NCBI GenBank assembly: GCA_946811695.1
Contig: OX328131.1
Span: 12,991,141-13,055,140, forward strand
Direction: 5' to 3'
From: Gonocerus acuteangulatus
Taxonomy: Eukaryota; Arthropoda; Insecta; Hemiptera; Coreidae
DNA length: 64,000 nucleotides
The notes below the pieces were generated by a model that was not told the DNA's origin, did not search any database, and was given only the letters and a program-made list of their open reading frames with translations. Positions 56,162 to 64,000 of the stretch are shown one piece after another (within the stretch, counting starts at the first letter, position 1; every line of letters begins with the position of its first letter). The translations under genes and the position numbers were made by a program.

Positions 56162-57033
56162 CTGTTAACACGATAGCGGCCAGAGTTTTTGTTTTTTCGT
56201 CACGAAACTTGGTATATAGCATTCAATTAGCAAACGATTGAACGAGTTCGTTAACCACCAAAGTCGGTCCACCGGAAGGGGGGGTTTACCCCGAACCCAA
56301 AACACTAATTTGACTATGTCAGCCGTAATATTTCTTATATTTCAACGAAACTTGGTATTCGTAATGGTAATATAGAGAGAAAAGTGAGATATAAACATGA
56401 ACTAAATCGGTTCATTAGAAGGGGGGATTTACTCCGGACCCACAATACCAATTCGCCACTACCGGCCGTGATTTTTGGTATATTTTGACGAAACTCGGTA
56501 TTCGTAGTGGTAATCCACAGGTGAATATGTGTTGTAAAAATAAACTAAATCGGTTCATTAAAAGGGGGGGTTTACTCCGGACCCAAATTCCTAATATTCT
56601 CATACCGGTCGTAATTTCTGCTTTATTGTAACGAAACGCGGTATACGTCGTGGGTAACTCATGAGAAAGAATTGTTGTAAAAATGAGCTGAATCGGTCAA
56701 TCGGAAAGCAGGGGTTTAATTTGTAATATATTTCAATAGAAAAGCCCGCCAGACGTAGGTTCACAAAGGCGCCGCAAGGAGCACTTTCTACCACTAGAGT
56801 GACTGTATTCTGTTCCTGCGTTAGATCAAAATTCGATAATATGAGGTTTTTTGTATTTATTACGTAGTGAAAATTAATAATTGATCAGTTACACATTACA
56901 AATTTAAAAGAGAACTATTCATGTTTTTATTTTATTTATGTAGGATATTTTAAGCAAATTGTTTTGGAAAGCAGTCTACACTACCCAAATTCTGAGGAAA
57001 GTGCGTAGTTATGCAGCTCCTGCGTGACGGACT
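55924..57033 (-). mobile_element. Repeat family R-B, copy 3, with (TA)n
   Basis: Starts TTTTAGCACTTTCCTCCGAA and includes a TTGAAAAATTTCTTCAAATC stretch, (TA)n at 56049-56155, three sub-repeats with CGAAACTTGGTATTCGTAAT, and ends GCAGCTCCTGCGTGACGGAC. It lies head-to-tail with copy 2, separated by about 17 bp. Confidence 0.82.
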
Positions 57034-57255
57034 TTTTTTAATAGAATTTTGACGAAAGATATAATTGTTATTTCCGAAACTAAAACAAGGGTTTACAAAT
57101 ACGCTTGTAACCTTTTTCTCCAAACAAAGCTGGAAAAGGCTTCAAACAAATCCTAAGATTATGAGCTTTTTATTAGTATAAAAACTAAATGGCGTTTTTG
57201 TGGGGTCAATTTTTAAATAATGACATTTTCAATAAAATTGTTTAACATTTGTTAC

Positions 57256-57957
57256 AAGCAAGTGTGCAAGGTTGGTCGGGACCGGGGTACAGTCGGATTT
57301 GAGAAAACGCCGGTAAGAGAATTAAGTTAGAAGCGGTGAATTATGTATGTGAAAAACCTTATAATTTTAGAATATAATATATATTCTATTTTTACCAGGG
57401 GGCTGCTATCACCCCTTTATCGAGCTGTTCAATTTCTCTTAATTTTTTCTCGGCAGAGGTACCCTTTACCTTTTCGTGGCCATGACAGACCAAATAAAAA
57501 AAAAATACTTTTAAAAATTGCTGTCCACTGGCGATGAATATTCGGACTAGACTGGCTAAAATCAGGCGTTCCCTAGTGTCACTAAAGTTCCTGGCGTGCC
57601 CTAGTAGAATCACCAGCTTCTGCCTCTAAAAAGGAATATATATGACTTCATTGACTTCCATTCAATGAAATACCACGGAACAAATGTTTGGCTAGCTAGG
57701 AAGGGAAGGTTTTCTAGGAACCCTCGAGCAGGTCTAGCTCCGGCGAGTTCCAAGACCCGTCACGCATTCCTCTCGGATACCGAAGGATTAGAGAGAGCGT
57801 CGGATAAGAGACGCCGGATAAGGGAGAGTCTACTGTATATATATATATGTATGTGTGTGTGTGTGTGTGCTTGCAAGTGTATGAGAGTGTCTGTGTGTGT
57901 GGGTGTGTCTTAAGTCTTAATATGGGTGGCGAGCGGACCACACATGTGGATTTAATG
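57256..57957. other. Intergenic, no supported gene
   Basis: Less AT-rich at 57400-57620, with a minus-strand frame of 73 codons (57392-57613) of no known family. (GT)n-type tract at 57850-57906. Nothing firm. Confidence 0.4.
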
Positions 57958-57999
57958 TCCCCTGAGGAGGTGGCATGAAGGCCACGAAATATGTAGGGC
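57958..57999 (+). ncRNA. Small hammerhead ribozyme motif (dimer type)
   Basis: TCCC, CTGAGGA, a hairpin with GTGGC, loop ATGAAG and GCCAC (5 bp perfect), GAAATATGTA, GGGC. CCC/GGG forms helix I. After GAAA comes TATGTA (expected ACATGT, one change). The tail AATAAAGTAGTACATAAGAA is shared with the copy at 16873. Confidence 0.6.
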
Positions 58000-58054
58000 A
58001 ATCAGAGAATAAAGTAGTACATAAGAAAAAGGAGTACTATTTTTTGACCTAAGC

Positions 58055-58061
<7 letters not shown>

Positions 58062-58116
<55 letters not shown>

Positions 58117-58148
58117 TAATATAAGTAATTAATTGGTAGACCTAAGTG

Positions 58149-58198
<50 letters not shown>

Positions 58199-58210
58199 GT
58201 ATATATGTGT
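58062..58210. repeat. Two (TA)n tracts
   Basis: Pure TA dinucleotide runs at 58062-58111 and 58151-58196, followed by GTGTGTGT. Similar (TA)n tracts occur at 4466-4507, 5053-5080, 11217-11267, 16660-16721, 51732-51778, 52080-52139, 56049-56155, 61366-61465 and 62820-62866; most sit inside repeat elements. Confidence 0.95.
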
Positions 58211-58849
58211 GTGTAGGTAGTTAGTACAAGCTTTATTCAATCCTCATAATTTTATTTTCAAGTTCCAAGCGGCACATCACACACTAGGTTATTAAATTTT
58301 GTTACAGAAACGTTTCGGCTATTTTCAATCTGTCTATAACGGTGGGTTTACACTTGCTAGTTATTGCAGGAAATTTATATCAGATAGAAATTGCGACTAG
58401 TGTAAACCATGAGCAATTTATGTCTGAGATATATATTTCTATCACGAACTATAAGTGTCGGCACTTCTATACCACCAGGTGTAAACACAGATTTTTACGA
58501 GAAGAATTTAATTTCAGAGATAAATATCTTGGCTACAAGCTGTATTGCCGACACTTCTATACCAACAGATGTAAACACTGATTATTTGTGCTTTTGGTGA
58601 ATTTATCGCAAATTAGAACAAATCCAGAACTGTCGTATACATATCCATGACATAAATGTCTAGCTATTTCTGTCAGTATGTAAACCTTCAAGAGAATATC
58701 TATCCGACACCTGACAGATATTTCCTGCGAGAAGTGTCAGATGTAAACACCTTTAGTATGATTGTGCATTATTTCTTATATTATAATCTTCAGATATTGT
58801 ATTTATAGATCATGACCTTGTTTAAGTTAATTTAGTATAAGGTACACGG
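58211..58849. repeat. Short inverted and dispersed repeats with GTGTAAAC strings
   Basis: Contains GTGGGTTTACACTTGC and several (G/C)TGTAAACAC or AGTGTAAACC strings (58343, 58398, 58480, 58570, 58742), with ACTTCTATACCA repeated (58464, 58553). Probably one or two decayed miniature inverted-repeat elements. Confidence 0.5.
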
Positions 58850-59285
58850 AGAAAAAAAACAGGCTGCCGGCAGCCTGAAAACTGTGACTCAGTGACAGCA
58901 TTTTGAAATAGGATTCCAAATATTTCAGCCTAAAATAGGATTCCACATATTTAAGCCTCAAAGAGGATTCCACTAGTTAGAGTGCCGGCACTTTATGATA
59001 GAGTGCTGGAATCCTAATTCTGCATCCTATAGTAGAGTTCTCACACCCAAAGCTAGCATCCAACAATAGAGTGCTAGCACTCTACTTTCGAGTGCGTACC
59101 CCTAGACTTTAGACTGCTGGCACTCTGATACTGGCTTCTAGCAGCCTACCCTTATAGGCTGCGAGCATCCTGATGTTTGCTTCCTGTATCTTACCCATGT
59201 GGGCTGTTAGCATCCTATATGGATGGGTTACATTGACCCCATCCATAAAGGATGCTAGCAGCCTACAGAGAGATGACTTTATTAT
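58850..59285. repeat. Cluster of degenerate short units with GCTAGCA/GCTGCCGGCAGC cores
   Basis: Many variants of TGCTAGCA, TGCCGGCA and TGCTGGCA, each followed by TCCT, CTCT or GCCT, occur every 25-40 bp on both strands (for example 58863, 58982, 59049, 59071, 59112, 59132, 59205, 59253). The pattern is a decayed palindromic minisatellite. Plus- and minus-strand frames across it are not gene-like. Confidence 0.6.
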
Positions 59286-60079
59286 GTGGATAAAAAAGAA
59301 CAAAGGTAAATTCAGAGTAATAATAATGAGACTTTATTTGGGTGTAATTTACGTATACACTTCTTAACAAGTAGATATTTACAAGTAGGTATGAGGTATA
59401 CACTTTTTAACAAATATAGATATTTACAAGTATTAGGTATTAGATACAATGTACTTATGAACAATATTGAACAAGTAGGTCTAGAAATAATTTTTTTTTT
59501 TTTCATGACACTTACAGCCGTATTCATAAAGCCGAAGACAGTCGAAGATTTCAGCATCTGTTCAAACAGGAAAAAAAAAAAAAAAAGAAATCTTTATTAA
59601 TAATAAAAGAAAAGTTGTTGTTGTTGTGTTTTATATAATTAAAAAGAAAGATAAATAGGCATTTTTTCAAGTTTAAAATTTCGCAGTAAATTCAAAGCTG
59701 CCAGGGAATTACAAAATAAATAAGAAATAAGGTTTTTGTCTATGGATATGATCATAAATGAAGGAACTCTAGAAACAGAATGGACACCAAAATAAAAGTC
59801 TACTAATACAATTTTTAACTAATATTCTAGCCGTATTCTAGGAACGTATAAAAAAAGACTTCCATCAGTTCTCAGCTTACCAGGCTTATTGAACTCCATC
59901 TTCAGTTGGTTCTATACCCGCAGCGCCATGTTATATTAAGGAAATATATTCTTGAAAAACAAACACAACTTTATACATTCTATTGTATATAATATCTGTT
60001 TTTAAATTTAATAATAAAAACAAGAGCCTGTATGCAATACATATGTTCTAATAAATTCTGAGAGAACAGCTGTGATCGC
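59286..60079. other. AT-rich DNA, no feature
   Basis: Only a short near-duplicate (AGATATTTACAAGTA near 59372 and 59419), T and A runs (59490-59503, 59571-59586), and no recognisable gene or element. Confidence 0.5.
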
Positions 60080-61360
60080 GTTTGCCAAAAGGCTCTGTTT
60101 AATAAGTGCTCTTGGTTCAAATTAAAATTGTACTATCTATTGGAGTCCAATAGTGTTATGACGGGTGTTAAAAGACTTGCCGAGACCCGTCCTCGGATTA
60201 GGAAGTTAGATATTTCCTCGGCTGCAAAAATTCTAGCTAAATGCGCTGAAAATATTCAAGTTTAACCCAGCATACCTCAACAGAAGAAGGAGCCAAAACA
60301 GGTGATATAAACTTTATATCTCATTTATTCCCTGAATTGACTGTCATAGAGCCAGGTAGTAGTAACCTCAACTGTAACCTTTCCTCCGTAACCAATGACA
60401 ACGCTTCACCCTCAACCACTCCTAGCAACCCTGATGCTATGGATGCTCAACTTTTTGAAGAACCCAAACCAAAGCGAAACAGATATGCCCGGAAAATAAC
60501 TCCTGTGGCAGTTATCACGCAAACTAGTAACAGATTTCCCCATTATCTGACATACAGACAACAGATGAGACAATTTCTGTTTATAATAAAAATCCCAGAC
60601 CTAACAGACATCATACAACAAGGATAACCCGAACAGCTGACATCACAGACAGTCCCCAATCACCAAAAATTCCACCCATTTCTGTCGTGGTTTCTGACGA
60701 AAATTCTTTTATTGATACCAAGCAGCTTGTTGCTGATCTTGAACGTGTTGCGAAATCCACATTCGATTGCACATTGCTTTATAAGAAAATAAAAATATCC
60801 CTGTCCAGCATTGAGAATTTTAAGAATGAGACAAAATTCTTTGACGAAACTCCAGATATTAAATACTTCTTAATTTCCTATCCCGACCGTACCTTCTCAG
60901 CCGTGATACGAGGCCTACCTTTCAATGTTTCTGAGGACGATGTGCTTGATGACTTGAAGAGGCGAGGCTACCCAGCACAGAGAGCTACAAGACTGTACAA
61001 TAAAGAAAGATTTCCTACACCTCTTGTTGCCATTGAGCTTGATAATAACGAGAATGGCAAAGCGGTTCTGGAATTGGATAGACTTTGCAATATGGTCGTT
61101 ACTGTGGAAATCAGATGCCGATCCAAACGCCCCTTACAGTGCGCTAACTGTTTAAGAATAGGCCACACTAAAAAATAACGCCGTCTGGATCCCAAGTGTG
61201 CAAAATGCGTAGGGGATCACCCTTTTAGCGCGGTTCCTCCCTCCCTCATAGGGAGGAACCCCGCTTATAGGGTTGATACAATGAAACAATCCGGAAGTGC
61301 CGACTAGAAAATTTTGCGTTTCAGAACCTCTGGAAACCGAAAATGATGGTAGTTCAAATT

Positions 61361-61468
<108 letters not shown>

Positions 61469-62667
61469 CTGTTCGCTCATTTCTGGCTTCCCTGATAGTC
61501 CGATTTTGATGAAATTTGGTACAAAAATCCGTCGTCCAATTTGAAAGGTAAAGTTTGTTAACCAGCAAAATCCGCCCACTGGAAGATGGCATTTGGGGCA
61601 AAAATCGCGCAAAAAAAATCGTAACGCTTACGTTTTTGAGTTCATAAGCGTGTAAGTACTCTTTTTATAGGCTTCTTGGGCTAGGAAAACGAATGGAACC
61701 ATTTTCAAGGCGATAGCTTTAACCGTTTTCGAGAAAATTGGAAAAATAATTTTTGAATACCGTTTTTGGTTTGGGTACTTAGAATTACGGGATTCAGTTG
61801 AAACATTATCTGCATGTTCCACATTCATTAAAACTAATATGTTGAAAGTTTTGTTACGTTTGGAGTTAAGGAAGGGTTAGAATAAAATATTTTATGAACA
61901 GACAAGAAAAGTTTTGGGAACTTCGTATACTTTCATTAATATCTCGAACACGGTTGGGAAATCGTGGTAAGTGGATAGAAACTATTTGAAAGCTTTCTAA
62001 ATTCTCTACAAAAAATATTCTAAAACTATTTTTGATTAGGTTATGTCAATCGGAGAAATAAGTGCTTAAAACTTCAAATACGTCTGTTTTGTTCTTAAGA
62101 ACGGGTTTTTGTCGTTCTTTTTGTAATTTTTGTCTCTTTCCCTTTGTTTTTTATTGCTTTTTATTTTTGTAATTTCTTATGTTGGGAAAATTTTGTGTGT
62201 AAAACAGGATATGAAAAATGAGACCAATTTTCTGTTGCTGGAAATACTGTAAATTTTGGGAACTTTCATTAATATCTCGAAAACGGTTGAAAATCTTGGT
62301 AAACGGAAGAATACCATTAGAAAGCTTATTAAATGCTCTACATAAAAGGTTCTAATGATAGTTTTGATTAGGCGATGACAATCGGAGAAATAAGAGCTTA
62401 AAGCTTTAAAGTAATTGATTTCGCTTATTCGAACTATTCTTTTTGTCTGTTTTTTATTCCTTGTTATTTTTTAATTGCTTATAGTTGGATAATGTATTCG
62501 AAAATAAAACAGGTTTAGTAAAATAACAAAAACAATTTATTGTTAGAAATATAGAGTTCCAAGATTCCAAGACCTTGTAACTAGCGGGAATGTTTCTAGT
62601 GATGCCGACCCTTCCAGGTAAGATTGTAAATCCCATCTTTCAAGACTGTTGGAACCAAAACAATAAC

Positions 62668-62816
62668 TGTCGGGGTTCGGTCACTGCTACTTTTATCGTA
62701 AAAATGGTTTTATTGTGCCGACGTTTCGGCTTGAACTTCAAGCCTTCATCAGTGCTGTAAATACAAGTAGGACATATTTAACACTAATATATGCACATAT
62801 CTATATAAATATACCT

Positions 62817-62869
<53 letters not shown>

Positions 62870-62985
62870 GCATAAACACATACACATATACACGCACACA
62901 TATGTACATATATATGCCCACATACATACACATATGGGGTATGTATTATTAAGTAGCAGTGACCGAACCCGGACAATCCCTACCT
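62668..62985. mobile_element. 318-bp inverted-repeat insertion carrying a hammerhead motif
   Basis: GGTTCGGTCACTGCTACTT near 62674 is mirrored by AAGTAGCAGTGACCGAACC near 62952. Between them lie the hammerhead motif (62716-62757) and (TA)n/(CA)n. It is nested inside the R-A element, itself nested in the LINE. Confidence 0.65.
62716..62757 (-). ncRNA. Small hammerhead ribozyme motif (dimer type), intact core
   Basis: Reverse complement CTGATGA, hairpin with GGCTTGAA and TTCAAGCC, GAAACGTC, GGCAC. Core positions C3-U-G-A-U-G-A9 and G12-A-A14 are all present, and ACGT followed by C gives the self-complementary helix III and cleavage nucleotide of a dimer-acting form. Helix II is long and perfect. 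Helix I is weak. Confidence 0.68.
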
Positions 62986-64000
62986 TGCATCATCAACGGT
63001 CAACGATCTCCTCTCAACAAAATAATAACTGCTTCTATTTTAATCTTTCGAAATTAGACTAGGAATAAGAACGGAACCGCGCTAAGATGAGGCAGTTCCT
63101 GCGAGTCGGACTTTTTCTCTTTGTACCGACAGATCCACCACTGCTAAATGTATCAATTGCAACGGTAACCACAGTGCCAGGTATAAAGGTTGCCAAGTTT
63201 ACATGAACTACGAGAAATCTCGTTCTAGACGGGCTGCCACTACACAAATACAAAAACAAAACACTTCGCCTCCAAACACACAAAACACCACACCTCCCAG
63301 TACACAGACCACAACACACCAAATCTCTCCCCCGGAGGCTCCACAACCAAATGTCTTACGGAGACTCACCTAAATGAAACAGACAGACTACGAATTCCTG
63401 GTTATACTGTGTACAGAACGGACCAGGAGACCAGACGGGGAGGAGTCGCTATACTTGTACAGAGACGATTAATACATACTGAACTCTACTTACCTATACT
63501 ACAAAACTTATAAGCCGTTGGAATTACACTAAGAATAAACAATAACTCAACCATCAACATTCTGGCAGCATATCACCGACCTGGAATACGCCTCATTGAA
63601 TCCGACTTTGAGTGCATATTTTCTGGACTTCCGACTGTTTTGCTCGGAGATATAAATAGTAAAAACCCACTCTGGGGCTGTAGAACACTGAATTCTAATG
63701 GAACACGACTTGAACACATATCTACGAACTTAGGACTGCACATATCAGCACCTGACGACCCAACACAGGACAGATATCATCCGGACATACTAGATATTGC
63801 TGTACTTCATAACATACGTTACCCAATTTATCATGACACACTTACAGACCTGGACTCAGATCACTTACCGGTTATTTGTACTTTTCACGACTCACCCAAA
63901 TTGACACCAAATCTTCCTAGACTCATTAACGGATGCGTGGACTGGGAACTCTTTACACATGCCATGAACATACTGGGCGTGCCATACTCATATGAAAGTA

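Larger units (their letters stand above)
53930..57255. repeat. Repeat R-D, duplicated and split by two R-B copies
   Basis: A segment with TGTGAAATCACCGAGGTCAT, CTGAAACTTTGCACATATGC, TATACTTATGCCGTAAGAAT and TTTTATTGTTCTAGGATATA at 53935-54055 recurs at 54668-54795. A second segment with AACAAGGGTTTACAAA, CTTTCTCCAAACAG and GGAAAAGGCTTCAAA at 54297-54355 recurs at 57080-57150. Two R-B elements (54800-57033) lie inside. No gene. Confidence 0.7.

Noticed and set aside
57392..57613. 73-codon minus-strand frame
   Set aside because: No family recognised, no conserved splice context; kept only as a remark.
58250..58330. Further hammerhead-like string (GCCGAAACGTTTC in reverse)
   Set aside because: CTGANGA is not present at the right place (reads AGATTGA) and helix II is poor; too decayed to list.

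Overview
This window is AT-rich, repeat-laden, intron-containing nuclear DNA of an insect; the order cannot be fixed from the sequence. The only host genes recognised are seven-transmembrane gustatory receptors (GR, 7tm_7 family), all on the minus strand, with phase-0 introns and a last exon carrying the family signature TYhhhhhQF. Almost everything else is mobile DNA, satellites or simple repeats.

GR layout. There are four loci. Each has one or more large first exons (about 300-314 codons, TM1-TM6) followed by three short exons: E2 (69 nt), E3 (90-93 nt) and E4 (57-69 nt with the stop). Locus 1 (3347-13813) has three intact large exons (A, B, C) upstream of a single set of E2-E4. Locus 2 (15400-30723) has one (D). 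Locus 3 (32691-37183) has one (F). Locus 4 (38834-53682) has two intact (G, H) and one dead (psi). All large exons end at a phase-0 GT donor, so each can join the shared tail in frame to give about 372-389 residues. This is the alternative-first-exon design known from Drosophila Gr39a, Gr28b and Gr23a. Two classes alternate along the chromosome: class I (FFGLFPLD; A, B, C, F) and class II (FEAMEPYFFLCR, HPLNR; D, G, H, psi). A duplicated two-locus unit (class II then class I) best explains the order. Each class has its own conserved motif about 55-150 bp upstream of the ATG, which suggests that every large exon has its own promoter.

Mobile and repeated DNA. 1-3010: decayed Copia retrotransposon split by a perfect 120-bp-arm palindrome. 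3478-4330 and 49767-51097: foldback elements of a Merlin/IS1016-like family; the second keeps a transposase fragment. 4725-4995: mariner remnant. 12455-12668, 42873-42985 and 60080-64000: Jockey-like non-LTR retrotransposon pieces. 17887-25120: a 7.2-kb array of 113 copies of a 64-bp monomer inside intron 2 of locus 2. 38981-40518: a 29-bp satellite inside intron 3 of locus 4. There are two tRNA-derived SINE families (two copies with clear target-site duplications), a 5S-rRNA-derived sequence, several long-inverted-repeat elements, Helitron-like pieces and many (TA)n tracts.

Unexpected RNA signal. Eight places carry the hammerhead ribozyme core CTGANGA-hairpin-GAAA (some decayed). In the best ones GAAA is followed by a short self-complementary stretch (ACGT-C or ACATGT-A) instead of a closed helix III, the form expected of small hammerheads that act as dimers and are associated with Penelope-like elements. 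Three of them share a downstream tail and therefore belong to one dispersed family.
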